The notes: generated from the letters alone by a model not told the origin. Shown: positions 32,182 through 44,490, counted from the first letter of the stretch. The stretch: 64,000 bases of DNA from Vanessa cardui (GCF_905220365.1 NC_061143.1:2542001-2606000); one strand, 5' to 3'. Made by a program: numbers and translations.

Positions 32182-32300
32182 ACGTCAACAGTCTAAATTT
32201 GAAACGGGCGTAACTACAAAGCGCAGCAACTTATCATTACATAGTATATAACAAAGTCGCTTAGCGCTGTCTGTCACTATGTGCGCTTAGATTTCAATTA
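32182..32300 (+). repeat. Repeat fragment plus Helitron family F 5' end
   Basis: 32182-32231 is the copy of 27-77. Directly after it, TCATTACATAGTATATAACA (from about 32235) and CGCTTAGCGCTGTCTGTCAC is the 5' end of family F. Confidence 0.5.
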
Positions 32301-34756
32301 CACAACGAAATTTGTTGTGTTTTCTGTAGATAGATTGATTTAAGTGTGTGAGAAATACTTCTTTATGCTAATAGATTTATTTTATAATTATATATTTAAT
32401 AAACTCATATTTTCTTAGTGTATTCGTTTTCGTAGAAGTGTAATCGATTTTAGAACGTCATTGGTATGGCTGTATAAGATAATACAAGAAGTTTTCCCGC
32501 GCAAACGAATTATTAAAAAAAACAAAAGAGAGTCGCGCATGGAACGACATTTAAAAATTATTTTAAAATTCGATTTGTTAATTTCAGGGCAATAACATTT
32601 TTGAAAAATAAAGCAATAAATAAATACTATACATTCTTCTGGCGTATTTATTAAGAGGAAGGTTTATATGTATTATACATGCACATTATATGTAGTAGAG
32701 AAACGCTGATAATTTTAAAGGTTTCCAAACGCTGGCTGAACACTACGAGATAAATCATAATAATGTACTAAAGTATTGTAGATTTTAAAAACGTATTCAA
32801 AAAGTACGTATTTTATCTTAGGCGAATCCTATACTATTTATGAGAAATAATGGCTTATTTTGGAAGCGAATTTAAGCAATATAGCATAATCCTTATATCA
32901 TTTAATACAAATCATATGGCCCTCTACAGTATATAAATTAAATGAATATTTTCGAAGATATTACAGCAACGTAAACGCAGGGACAGAGCAGTTTGTATTA
33001 TCTAATGAATGAACTGTGAACGTTAAGACATTCTGTAGTATATTTAGCATCAGCATCACCATTCGCTAATAATTATGTACTAAAATCTTCGAAACGCGCT
33101 GTTTCTTCTGTTATAAATTTATCTCTTGTTAGCGGTGTTTTCGGAAAGGTATTCCAAAATGTGCTCATTTATTAATTTTGATTATCAAAATAAAGCATAT
33201 ATGTTTGCATATGTCTAACGAGTTTAAAGTCCAGCCATCTTGAACCACGCCTCTTGTATGTTTTTTTTTTTCTTTTAATTTAAATATCTAGTGGTTTCGT
33301 TATGCTCTAGTGGATATACACGTGTATCGTGAACCTTTTAATTTTTATGTTCTTAATTTGTGTTTATAATTTATTTTGTGCTTAGTGAATATAAATATGT
33401 AGATTGCGTGTGATGGAATATCTTCCTCATTTGGAAGCGTGATGGAACGAATTCCAAGCTCTACTGAAATAATAAGTCTGTGTCTTCGTCTTTACTATAT
33501 TGTTCACTTTACATATAAATAAAATAATTAATGTATTTAATTCAAGTAGTATATTAATAAGAATAAGTTGTTTCTAAGGACGAGACTATATAAACTAGAA
33601 GAAACTCAGTAGACCAGACTAAAACTGAATAGTTACTCTCTATTTCACATTAAATAACATAATAAACTACAAATATCGTCTGATTAAAAAAAATAAAAAA
33701 TAATAATTATGCTCCATTTTTTTAATTAAAATAGAACCCAATCGCAATTTGTTTTTAGTTCTGAAGAAAAAAAAAATAAGAACAAAATACAATCGAATTA
33801 ATAACCCTTTTTTAAATTTAAAAAATACAGTGAATTTCGAAAAACATTTATAAAATGAGTTTTTACATTCCAAGAGTGAAATGTATATGTATGAGTAAGT
33901 TTATCGATACGACATAATATGAACACACTACATAAATGTCTATATACACACACATACTATAAATACCTATGTAGTTCACGTCCGTCTTGTAACTTAACGC
34001 TCATAATAATTATAACAATTTTATTTCATATAGTTTTTGTAGGAATCCGGAAAAATTAAACATTACTGTATCTTAAAAATCTGGTTTGGTTATATTTTTA
34101 TATAATTTATGATACGAGATTGAGTTTTAAGATTCTATATCAATAAGTATTAAAATTTAAACGAACTGCTTTTATTTCTGATTATTATTAAAAACGATTT
34201 AGATACTTGTTTAAATAACAACTTAATATTGGCAAATATAGACAAAATTAAAACACATACTTTTATTTTGTGTTATAATTTAATTATGACCAATGGTGGA
34301 ATATTCCCCATATTAATATGGTATTAATGATACTCTGAGCTTTAAAAACCTTCACACATAACTCAGCCTCTTTCCACAAAATCTCACTCAGATTACAGGA
34401 AAGATAATTTTCACGAACATAGCAATAAGCACAAAATAACATAAAAATAAATGAATGAACATGAAAAATTATTATAGTCACAAAACATCAGTAGCCCTAC
34501 TAGACAAGCCTTGCCAACTGCACATTAAAATTTCATGATAGTAAGCCACCTAACGTAAAAATTTCAAATCCTACTTTTAATAATAAATATGTTTTACGAT
34601 TTTAGTAAAAAACTTTATCTGATATGAGTGGCAATTCTACTCACGTTGCTGATCGCGATCGAATCGGAACTATTTAGCTGTTTCTCTATTTTACCGATAA
34701 AACAATCCAATTGCGCTTCTGACAAAGTTGGGTCAGTAGGCAAGTATCACTGAATT
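32301..34756. other. Longest nearly featureless stretch of this half
   Basis: I find no ORF above ~70 codons, no repeat copy and no long palindrome. T and A tracts at 33260-33271 and 33767-33776. It may be ordinary intron or intergenic DNA. Confidence 0.45.
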
Positions 34757-34917
34757 TTCATGTGCTTTTTTTGGTAAAGGAAAAAATCGTGAGGAAACCT
34801 GCATGAGTCTTATTCCAACGAAATTCTGTCATATGTAAATCAACCAACCCTCCTCTTCTTCTTCTCCTCAAAGTGAAAGAAAGCCTTGGTGTAGCAGTGG
34901 ATAATTAACAGGCTGTA
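34757..34917 (+). mobile_element. Decayed SINE, family B 3' half
   Basis: AATCGTGAGGAAACCTGCAT, CAACGAAATTCTGTCATATG and TAACAGGCTGTAT follow family B order, with many changes. Confidence 0.5.
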
Positions 34918-34989
34918 TATGTGTGATAACCAATATAAATGAACAAATTTTGCTCAGTTACCATTAAGCTGATAATTTTGCTCAGTTAC

Positions 34990-35070
34990 CAATAAGCGAT
35001 TCAACGGGGAAATGCTAGCATTCTTGCCAGCATTCCACGCGGTCAAAATCTGTACAGTAACCAGTTTTAT
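34990..35070 (+). repeat. Short repeat shared with 60598-60660
   Basis: CGATTCAACGGGGAAATG, CATTCTTGCCAGCATTCCAC. The partner at 60604 reads CGATTCAACGAGGTGGCATT then CTTGCCACCATTCCAAGCG. Family unknown; possibly the coding end of a transposon. Confidence 0.4.
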
Positions 35071-35465
35071 TTCGTATGTGTTATATTTAAGCATTTAATT
35101 CTTATGTTAAGGAATTATCAGTAGAATTGTCACCTGATTCGCTCAAGATAGGCTTCAAACGAATTTTCTCAAGGCTTAACAGATAGCAGAATAGATACGA
35201 ATCTTTAAATATTATATTTATTGTAAAATGTTTTATTTTTTATATTAATAGTAAATTTATTTTGAAAATAAAAATAAATTCCCTCTTTGATAAAGATCAG
35301 AACGTCGTTTAATACAATATTATCAAGATATTCTCGTTTTAATATTTAAAAAAATATTTTTCCTTGAGTTTTAAAATCGTTTTATTAAACATGCTCTGGA
35401 ATTTTAATTTTTATATGAGCAAATAGACAATTTATTGTTATCGCTTATATGAATTGGAAGAATTA

Positions 35466-36110
35466 TCAAAAAAACAAAATAAACTTTATTCAAGTGGGCT
35501 TTTACAAGCACTTTTGAATCTTCATTAAACAATTAAGCGAAGCTACGCCCTTTCCGGAAAGTAGTTTCCACCGAGAAGAATCGACAAAGTCAGTAATTAC
35601 TTGCTATTTTTCAACACTTAAAAAATACAATCATATTAGTTAAATACAATTATATATGTATGTAATGTATCCTGCCTGAAAGTCAAAAGGTATTAATTCC
35701 ACGCTTTTTTATCATTTACAAAATCTTGTATCGAATAATATGCCTTTTTTTCAAAGATATTTTTTACAAACGTCTTGAATTAACGAAACGGCAAAGTTAA
35801 AAATGTCTGCGGAATTTTATTATAAAAACGGATACCTTGCCCCAAGATGGATTCATTGACTTTGCTGAGTCGGAAACTTGGTGTTACTAGCTTATCCTTA
35901 CTTCTAGTGCATATACAATGATTATCACTGATTTTATCAAAGTGATCAATGTTACTGTGAATATATATAATATTGTTGTAAATATATTGCGACGCAACAG
36001 TGAGTATTCCTACTAAAATATAATAAAACTGATTACACCTTTAATTTGCATCCTAAATGGTATGCTATGCTTAATTCATTGAACTAACTCTAGTTTACAA
36101 AGCCTATGCG
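35466..36110 (-). pseudogene. LINE 3' region, family C, with RT C-terminal remnant
   Basis: The tail (reversed TATTTTGTTTTTTTG at the low end, 35466) and 3' UTR match the other family C copies. Upstream on the minus strand a coding remnant is readable: ILTVASQYIYNNIIYIHSN, then KDKLVTPSFRLSKVNESI, then GQGIRFYNKIPQTFLTLPF, a TAA, then FVKNIFEKKAYYSIQDF and NDKKAW. This is the thumb-like C-terminal end of a CR1/jockey-type reverse transcriptase; it shows what the shorter family C pieces are. One in-frame TAA (near 35791) and drift above 36000 make it dead. The catalytic domain is not present. Confidence 0.75.
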
Positions 36111-37516
36111 CTTAGATTACCAGTGGAAATGTAGCTAAGATAACTTTTCCATTATTACGGGTTAAGTGGAGAACGGTTTCAATGTTATAGGGCATATATT
36201 AAGATTTGTTTTTTTTATTTTTATGTGTTATATGTTATGTGTAGGTGGAACGTTGGTATTTTATGATATTGCCAAATAACCGGGTAGACGTTATAGTCTT
36301 CTAGTTTTGTTTTATAACGTTATTAAAACTAGAAGGAAATATTTATTTTATGGAAAACAATTTCGAATATAGAATTACATTTGCAAAAAGGCGATTTATA
36401 TTTATATAATGTAATTCAATACCCCGATACATAATCTTCAGTATGCTAAAGAGCTTATTTTTGTCAGTTTCGATATAAAGGGAGAAGCTGGTCCTCAAAT
36501 CTCAAAAAATCCCCTTTAGTTTAATCGAGAAAACGGTTGAACGAAGGCACTTCTCACGAACGCTGCCTTAAATTTAAGAAACTGCAAAAATGTTCAAAAA
36601 TACATACTTATGTACATATACTCTATGATATAGTGAAATTACAAAATTATAATATTAGATATATCTAATCTATTTCTATAGAGATATAACTAATTGTCTT
36701 AAAATAATTCACTTGTGTTTTAGGGACTAGTTGTTAGGTGTTAGGAATAAAAAATTGCCCTGAACTTCCTTCTTACAAAATTTCATCAAATTCGGTTCAG
36801 CGATTTTTACATTTATAATATTAATATCGATTTTAAATTATTATAAAGGCACCATCACATCTGGATGTCTTCTTCAGTATGTCCAACAATTTTAGAAAAA
36901 TAAATAAATAAATAATTACTATTGGCAATATAGCTTTTAGCTATATCACCTGACATTTACTTATAGAACATTCATAATAATATTATATTACTGATTAGTA
37001 TTATTTTAAATTTCTATGATAGTTTCTAAATTATATTCAACCAAAGAAACGGACCTGTATGACGGAATAATTTATTTTTAATTTAAAAGAAAAAGTATTG
37101 TTATAACTTAATTTATGCTGAACGAAGCGAGCAGATAATTAACCGAAAAAAAAAATGTAGAATGACCAAAGGTACTTTTACTTTCAACCATGAATATTGT
37201 AACGTTATTTTTAACGTTATTCTGTAATGTTATTTATTTAACACGTTACTTATATAGTCGAAATATTAAATGTAGGAAGTTTTCGTACTTTCCGAGGCAT
37301 GAAATATTAGTTCCGCCAACTGCAGAATTCCTGAGTCTGGAAAAATCTTACACAAAATATGTTGTAATAGGCAACTTATGAAAACATAAATATTTTTTTC
37401 TTTTCTAATTTATAATAAAAACTACGTCCTTAAATAGGTTCTAGTTCATCATTAATTGGGATACATGTAATCGTATTAGTCGTTACTAGAAATACCCGGA
37501 TGCCGTTATTTCAAAA
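36111..37516. other. AT-rich; a small inverted repeat and one Helitron scrap
   Basis: CTTCTAGTTTT at 36298-36308 pairs with AAAACTAGAAG at 36325-36335. At 36727-36835 a reversed family E fragment is seen (CTAGTTGTTAGGTGTTAGG, TTTCATCAAATTCGGTTCAG). A 63-codon frame at 37190-37381 starts with a hydrophobic stretch but has no supporting signal. Confidence 0.45.
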
Positions 37517-37775
37517 CTAGTAGTCGCCGCTGATCTGCTCGCGTTTTAGGGTGTTGCAATAAATATAGCTTATGTCCTTTCTTGCAGATCAAGTTTGCTT
37601 CATATCAAATTTGAAAATGCTGTTATAGCATTAAGTCCGGCCTTTGTACATGTTTTATTTGAGCAATAAAGAATAATAATAAAAGAAAATAAAAAAAAAC
37701 ATCAAATTCGGTTCTACAGTTTGGTCGTGAAAGAGCGACAGACAGACAGAGTTGCTTTCATATTTATAATATTAA
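37517..37775 (-). mobile_element. Helitron-like element, family E, reversed, with a LINE tail inside
   Basis: CTAGTAGTCGCCGCTGATCT and AAGTTTGCTTCATATCAAAT lead up to the foreign piece at 37614-37698. The element resumes CATCAAATTCGGTTCTACAG, CGTGAAAGAGCGACAGACAG and ends TTTATAATATTAATAATG. Confidence 0.7.
37614..37698 (+). mobile_element. Very short LINE 3' end, same family as the 17286-19991 LINE
   Basis: GAAAATGCTGTTATAGCATT, AAGTCCGGCCTTTGTACATG and GAGCAATAAAGAATAATAAT, then A-rich, match the last ~85 bases of the LINE on the minus strand at 17286-17370. It is an extreme 5' truncation. Confidence 0.75.
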
Positions 37776-37811
37776 TAATGTAAATTAATTTAAAAAAAAT
37801 AACTTAAATGG

Positions 37812-38028
37812 GACAACATCACATACATTACTCTGATCCCAATGTAAGTAGCTAAAGCACTTGTGTTATGGAAAATCAGAAGTAACGACGGTACCACAAA
37901 CACCCAGACCCAAGACAACATAGAAAACTAATGAATTTTCTACATCGACTCGGCCGGGAATCGAACCCGGGACCTCGGAGTGGCGTACCCATGAAAACCG
38001 GTGTACACACAACTCGACCACGGAGGTC
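37812..38028 (-). mobile_element. tRNA-derived SINE, family A, reversed, full length
   Basis: It runs from GACAACATCACATACATTAC through GGAATCGAACCCGGGACCTC (reversed box B) to CTCGACCACGGAGGTC (reversed box A). It is one of the two best preserved copies. Confidence 0.85.
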
Positions 38029-38314
38029 GTCATATATAATAAATACTTACAAAAAAAATAACCGTCCCATTAAACAAAGTTTTTTTTTATAAATAATAAT
38101 AATACGTATTAAATACAAAAATGTCATAACATGATACGCCGAAAACTTCAGCTAAACTTTGTTTGACGGGTCTTAAGATACTCGGTTGTACACGATTGTC
38201 TCCTGAGTATATATTAAGTCAAACAGACGAGTAATGAGATTCCTTATTTGCCGTCTCCAGTAGAGTTACGTAGTCACATATTAATAATAAAATACATTTT
38301 AATATATATTTCCG

Positions 38315-38350
38315 AACAGGACAATGAGCTTAAGCGAATTTATTACTAGT
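38315..38350 (+). repeat. 36-bp direct repeat, left flank of family D copy
   Basis: AACAGGACAATGAGCTTAAG followed by CGAATTTATTACTAGT. The partner at 38685-38720 differs at two positions (G/A and T/C). Confidence 0.85.
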
Positions 38351-38684
38351 TCACTTGGTGGTAGGGCTTTGTGTAAGCCCGTCTGGATAGGTACCAACCT
38401 AGGTAAATAAAAAGGTAAATAACTGATGAGTGGGTGGTCCCACTCATCAGTTATTCTACCGCCAGATAACAGTATTCAGTATTGTTTTGTTCCCGTTTGA
38501 AGGGGAGTGATCCAGTGTATCTACAGGCACAAGGGACATAACATCTTAGTTCCCAAGGTTGGTGGCACATTAACGATGTAAGGAATAGTTAATATTTGTT
38601 ACAGCGTCATTGTCTATGGGTGATGGTGACCACTTACCATCAGGTGGCCTACATGCTCGTCCGCCAACTTATACCATTAAAAAA
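38351..38684 (+). mobile_element. SINE-like repeat, family D, near full length, with a hairpin
   Basis: Head TCACTTGGTGGTAGGGCTTT and GTAAGCCCGTCTGGATAGGT. A perfect inverted pair 38418-38434 and 38439-38455 (AATAACTGATGAGTGGG, 4-base loop TGGT) follows. The body contains GTATCTACAGGCACAAGGGA, TGGTGACCACTTACCATCAG and ATACCATTAAAA at the end. It is the best copy of the family, as both the head and the A-rich end are present, and is framed by 36-bp direct repeats. Confidence 0.8.
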
Positions 38685-38720
38685 AACAGGACAATAAGCT
38701 TAAGCGAACTTATTACTAGT
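38685..38720 (+). repeat. 36-bp direct repeat, right flank of family D copy
   Basis: 34 of 36 bases match 38315-38350. Confidence 0.85.
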
Positions 38721-39287
38721 ATAAAAAATATTATGTAATATTTTTTCGTTCTTGCAACATTGAATAACATACTATATGTGTGTACTATTTTAAATTTCGA
38801 ATATTGCATATAGAGTATTGAGATTATCTTAAAATTAGCAGCTCAAATAAAGGTATTTTAAATATTAAAACACTAGATTATGAGGCGGATTTCGAGAATG
38901 AGCTCAAAACGGGACGGATTAATACAACTTATCACGTTTATCCCGAAATAAACGTATAAATTTGTCCCGATAAGTCCCGGCTTAATAAAGTTATTAGGAT
39001 TCCATCAAGAAAATCTCAATAGGTGATAGGAATTCGGTAGTAACTAATGTTCACAAGACTGTGCCTCGAAAGACGTACAACTACGTTTCCACGGATTATA
39101 AGTCAACTAATTCATAGTAAAATTGTGCTTAATAATATAAATGCTTTGAGTAATCGTCTACGTAACTTTAAATCATATTTATCCTCTTATTCTAGATCTA
39201 CATATACATATATTGTTGTAAATGTCAACGCAATTGACAATAATTGTTAATACCGGTCTCCAAGATTTTAATAGTATATTATAATAG
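38721..39287. other. No firm gene
   Basis: A 67-codon frame at 39047-39250 (starting MFTRLCLERR) has less biased composition than its surroundings, but no signal supports it. Otherwise AT-rich. Confidence 0.4.
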
Positions 39288-39435
39288 GAGCTGAGATGGC
39301 CCAGTGGTTAGAACGCGTGCGTCTTAATCGATGATTTCGGGTTTGAACCCAGGAAGCGCCACTACATATATATGTGCTTAATTGTGTTTATAATTCTTAA
39401 GCCAGAGTGGAAAATTTACAGGCCGTTACTTTACT
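39288..39435 (+). mobile_element. tRNA-derived SINE, family B (Metulj-like), internally deleted
   Basis: Head GAGCTGAGATGGCCCAGTGG with box A wording, TTAGAACGCGTGCGTCTTAA, and box B in GGGTTTGAACCCAGG. After TTTGTGTTTATAATTC it jumps to the 3' end AGTGGAAAATTTACAGGCCG. Confidence 0.8.
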
Positions 39436-40892
39436 ATATTACATCAGATATTTAATACATATTTTTCAAAAAAAATTATGACATACTAGAAAAGGCGGGC
39501 AGACGTGATCGTATTTGTAATATCAGAAGTATAACTATATTATATTGCCAGCATTATCAGGAGGGCTAGCTATGTTTTTGCTGCTTCCATTCTTATCATT
39601 ATCGTGGTAATGATTTGTATGGTAACAGTTTCCTATTTTTATTTCTATATATTTAAGGCCGTAATGTAAATCATTCAGCAATTGGTTATGTATGACCAAA
39701 ATTTATTAGATTATAAATATTTTTTTGGATTGAAAATCAAAATAAATTTATGTGTAATATAATAAATAATCTGAGTAGTTGAAAAGAGTCTAGAAAATCT
39801 AAAAAGAACTTTCACGCCTATTTTTTTTTATTTCGCTCAATATGAAATCTTCCATCTAGAATTTTGCAAGTTTTTAGTGCGTTATATACATATATGTTAC
39901 TCATAAATGTACCTATTCATTAAGTACATTTAATTTATTATGTAAAATTTTCATATATCTCTACATATTCATAGCATAAAACAAAGTTGCTTTCCGCTGT
40001 TTGTACGCTTAGATCTTTTAAGGTACCCAACTAGCAATACTTTAATATTAGTTTTCCTCAATAAACCGATTAATTTAAGAGGAAATTTATATGTTTAATT
40101 CATACGTATTGTAGAGAAATGTCAACAGATTAAAATCTTTACCTGGAAAAAAACAATTAAGTATTGATATATTTTTTCTTTAACCTAAAACTTGTATATA
40201 GACGCTTATGGCATCTTTGTGAAACGAATATTGTAATATACAAAAAAAGAGTTGTCCGATCTTACTATAGTTGGATTCCTTTTCTATCCATTTAACTTTA
40301 CAGTGTAATTTTGCATATTTTAATTACCAATAGCATAACATTTGAAGTCTAAGAATGTCTATTTTTTGATCAATTCCATATATAGATGTAGATCTGCATG
40401 AAGTCGTAGATTCCAGACGGACGTTCGGAATGTGTCCTTGGGGTATTCTTTGTCTTATTGGGATTCTGGATTGACCAAGGGCAATCTTGGTAGTTATTAT
40501 TTTTATGGGTATGTGGATGAATAAAGTGGCTATCAGATATACTGATCACGACTGCCCATAGACTGATAAGGCTTTTTGAGAAATATTAACCATCTAAATG
40601 TTATGGCTATAGGCCAGTCTGTTTTTCTGTATGATTTGATTATTTCAACAACATATATAGTCACCATACGGCACAACTCTATAACTTCTAGTTTCTGATG
40701 AACTCTATAACACGCAGACGAAATCGCGGGCGGTGAGTTCTTTACAAGCGCTCTTTGATTATACTTACAAATATTATGTTAGATGTTTGCAATGATATGT
40801 CAAGATATCGTGGATATTATAATAATGACGAAGGAAATAATTCTACAAGATTTTAAATTAACATGGTTATTTTTATTACTAAAGTTATTAAT
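39436..40892. other. AT-rich with two Helitron scraps
   Basis: At 39975-40025 a family F 5' end (AAAACAAAGTTGCTTTCCGC) and at 40690-40745 a family E 3' end (GACGAAATCGCGGGCGG). The rest shows no gene or repeat. Confidence 0.4.
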
Positions 40893-40985
40893 TTCGGGAT
40901 ATTTACCATGTTCTTTATTTTTATTCGGTGGAGATCGATATTTCGACATTATCTACGAATTTCTTATTCACGAGTCTTGTGAATA
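40893..40985 (-). repeat. Penelope-like terminal fragment
   Basis: GGGATATTTACCATGTTCTT, GGAGATCGATATTTCGACAT, TATCTACGAATTTCTTATTC. The same wording recurs at 50450-50545, and its layout (TTTCGAC, then ACGAAT, then TTCACGAG) parallels the ends at 9090-9403. The ORF at 40783-41052 crosses it. Confidence 0.4.
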
Positions 40986-42357
40986 TGGTCTAATTAATAA
41001 CTTTAGTAATTCTAACAATGTTCCATTCAAGTGGTCGGAAATCTGTCTGTAGTCACAGTCGAGAAGTAACAGTCTCGCTTAAACCCCTAAACATATTATT
41101 TTGCTGACTTTTGATATAGAGATAATTTGAGACCCCATGAGGACATAGAATATTTTTTAATTCATCCCTCGAGTCAATATAGGGGTTTTCGATTTGGGTG
41201 TTATTTCTAAAGTTTTATAAATTTGGCGTCAGTAAAGCCGTCGGTTCAGCTTGTATAAATATGATATGCAGAATGTATTTGCAACAACTGTCATGTCTCA
41301 TTATAAAATAATAGATTATGAAGTTTATACACATATTTATAATGATTACAGCGTACTTGTAAATATAATGGTTATACAGGTTAAGTATCAAAACGATACG
41401 AACGTTTCAGAAGACATAATATTTTGATACGTTTTACACTCTGTATATAAATTTTATCTTTGCTAATTATGTAAATCTAACAATCTGATTGGAAATAAAT
41501 ATTGATCGAATTAAACAAAAGGTAAAGGTTGTATTCTTTCCATGGATACTAAATAAGTCTAACTAATCTTCGTCATTTATGAATTTATTTGGAAAATACT
41601 TTTTTCTTTGTTTGGGAATAAAAATACAATATACTTAAAAGTGAAAACATCCGAAATTTTTTTATTCTGCTAAGATTTCTATTATCTGAAGTCGTTATTT
41701 TTGTTAACATTTTATATAATTGTTATTGCATTTACATATTCAGAAAGATCTAGACTACAAAATATACTATATAACATTACGATCCACAGGGACTAAGGAG
41801 GTAGTATCACATATAAAATATCATTCCCCATCGTCGCTAGTGACAGTAATATCATTTTAAAAAGCTTTAGTTCGCCCCACCAGTATCATAAAACCTACAC
41901 ACTGAAATTGAAATAATAATTTCTGACGTAAGATAAAACCGGGTTTCCTAGATTCCACGCAGACATTTTTATTTGCTAATTTCTTAAATAAATTAAAAAA
42001 AAAAACGATTCACTGCAGTGCTATTCAGTAAGAAATCACTTCTTATCTAAATGGTGAAATGTCGACAACCGTCTTGCTGTGACATGACGACATTTTGATA
42101 TTCGTATCATATAAATTTTAAAATTCTTATTACAATAATTTTGCATATCACATCCGGATATTTCACGATCGAGTTCTGTGGCGGGTTTTGTATTTCTTCC
42201 TACGGAAAAGTTCTACAGACATTATAAATAGTAGAGATGTCTTGAAAAAATTCAAGGGGTCGGATGATTTTGACAAATAATTATGAATTAAGTTATATTA
42301 CGTAAAATATAATTTTGACTATAAATAAACAAGGCTTCCAAAATATAATTTATTTTC
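40986..42357. other. AT-rich, no gene seen
   Basis: No repeat end, frame or hairpin stands out. Confidence 0.5.
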
Positions 42358-42490
42358 TATACTAATATTATACATGCTAAAATAACACTGTATGTCTAAT
42401 GATTGCTCCATCGTGGTCAAAATACTGAACGGAATTTGATGAAATTTGGCATGAAACTAACTTGAAACTTTAGCCAAAAAAAACATCTTC
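42358..42490 (+). mobile_element. Helitron-like fragment, family E, 5' part
   Basis: TATACTAATATTATACATGC, ACGGAATTTGATGAAATTTG and CATGAAACTAACTTGAAAC. It is cut off where the LINE tail at 42497 begins. Confidence 0.55.
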
Positions 42491-42496
42491 GTCCAA

Positions 42497-42580
42497 GTAG
42501 ACTTACAACTACCACCAGTTCCGAGCGCAGATTCTACCGAGAAGAACCGGAAAGACACTTAGTAGTTACTCATTTTTCAT
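42497..42580 (-). repeat. LINE 3' end fragment, family C, reversed
   Basis: AAGTAGACTTACAACTACCA, then GATTCTACCGAGAAGAACCG, and TTAGTAGTTACTCATTTTTC. Confidence 0.6.
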
Positions 42581-42950
42581 TGATAGGCCTCTGTTTTAAC
42601 TTAATTTAACTTATAAATTGCATTTCTTTATATCTAAGTAAGATATTTGCTCCGAGAATCTCTCGACTATGACCTTGATACGACTCAGGATTTGAAATCA
42701 TCCTCTAGTCACTATACAGATATGATCATAGCGCTTGTGTATGTGAACTGAAAGGAACATCCTTTGTTCCGTTAATTTCCGTGATAGCTTCGGGCATGTA
42801 TGACCAGATATTGATTGATCATGGTTTACCGGAAACAGCGACACTTCGACCGGATCAATTGGACGAAGTCAAGTATTTAGTGCAACCCTGTCCCTTATAA
42901 TCCAAAATATTCAGAGACCATTCTAATATGGCTATATTATTGACATGTTG

Positions 42951-43090
42951 AAAAAGAGTAACTACTGAGTTTCTTGACTGTTCAAGTAGAATCTACTTTC
43001 CGAACCGGTGGTCGCTTCACTTAAAATAGTTGTTAACTAACGATTTATAAAAGCCTTGAATAAAGTTTATTTTGATTTTGATTTTGATTG
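42951..43090 (+). repeat. LINE 3' end fragment, family C
   Basis: GAAAAAGAGTAACTACTGAG, GAACCGGTGGTCGCTTCACT and TGAATAAAGTTTATTTTGAT with TTTTGAT repeats at the end. Confidence 0.7.
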
Positions 43091-44060
43091 CCTCCATAGA
43101 AACAAAGCTAGATCTAAGAATTAATTAATTTCGATATAAAATTCTATTTACAGAATGTTAATGAAATGAATATTTATTATTTATTTATTGATATAAGAAA
43201 CAGCGGCGTTTTAAAATAAACAATAACTATGGAATTATTTAACTTGTAAAAACGAATTTACAGACGATATTATCAGCAAATCTAATTCCTTTATTAAATT
43301 TGTAAGCAATACACTTACTTATTGATATTTAAATTATGTTATACTACTACTGATTCGCAAAAGAAAATAACCTGACCCGAGAAGAACCGGCGAAAGAAAC
43401 TCAGCTGGTCTTTTTTTGTCAATTTTTATTTTTAATTTTTAGGAAATTGATTTATTCATTTAAAAACTCACATATTGTATGATAACCTTCCGTACACAAG
43501 CGTACCTTGATTCTTTTTAATTTGGCAACAGTACTTTGACGCATTCAGATGAATTGTGATCAATAAATATGACAAATGATAATATCGTCCGATTTATGGA
43601 AAGAGTTTAGGCAGGCTTAACGGCCTTATACTTTCCAAAGAATGGAAAGCGTACTTCTAGTTTCCAGAACTTGGACTTGTATTAAGAATCTGACATGAGA
43701 TTTGAACATTAGGATCTGCAGCTTTATATGTAGCTATTAGACAAAAATGTCAGACTTAGTAGGTATAATATAGCTAAAGTAATTTCTAGATATTCCTCGT
43801 CAGTAGAGTCTAGATTAATAACCGGTATATTCACTTAGGACTGATATTTGTAAAATGTCGTTTGAATAAGATTATATAGATTTTTATTTATAGGTAGACA
43901 GACTGCCGAATTATCCATCTGGTTATAAGTAGTCTCCGCCACCCACATTAGCGCTAATAAGGCATTAGTAATATTGTCTACATTTGAAATCAATGCTGGC
44001 AACATTGATAGCAGAATAAAGTCTAATTATCGTACTTAGTTTAGTTGTGTAAAGGCTTAA
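43091..44060. other. AT-rich; a reversed family J scrap at 43345-43425
   Basis: CTACTGATTCGCAAAAGAAA, then CCCGAGAAGAACCGGCGAAA, is the reversed end of family J. No gene is visible elsewhere. Confidence 0.45.
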
Positions 44061-44225
44061 AGTGTGAGTAAGCCAGTGTAACAGTACATCTTTGTTCTCC
44101 AGGTTGGTGGCGCATTGCCAATGTAAAGACTAATTAATGGTTATCTTATAGCACCTTGCCATGGGCAGTAACGACCTACCCTAATGCCCAGATGATAGGT
44201 GTGTCAAGTGATCATATCATAGGTG
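44061..44225 (+). mobile_element. SINE-like repeat, family D, decayed
   Basis: GTGAGTAAGCCAGTGTAACA, CAGGTTGGTGGCGCATTGCC, then drifted 3' half with TGCCCAGATGATAGG. Confidence 0.55.
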
Positions 44226-44240
44226 GAAAAAAACATCCCT

Positions 44241-44490
44241 ACGTATAATAAAATTGAGTGTCTGTTTGTGACATTAAAATAACAGCTTTTTACTTAATGC
44301 ATTTGTAATTCTACACGTTACATATGCCAATCTGTTTTTTCAATTTTCATGTGTTTATTTGTTCCGGATAAATTCTGGAATGGCTGGACCAATTTTGACG
44401 GATCTTTCACTGGCAGACAGCCTATACAATTAAGCGTAACTTATAACAATAACTTTTTTGTAAAATTTAAACGCGCACAAATTTGTACAC
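44241..44490 (+). mobile_element. Helitron-like element, family G
   Basis: ACGTATAATAAAATTGAGTG, TCTGTTTGTGACATTAAAAT, TTATTTGTTCCGGATAAATT. 3' end decayed. Confidence 0.6.
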
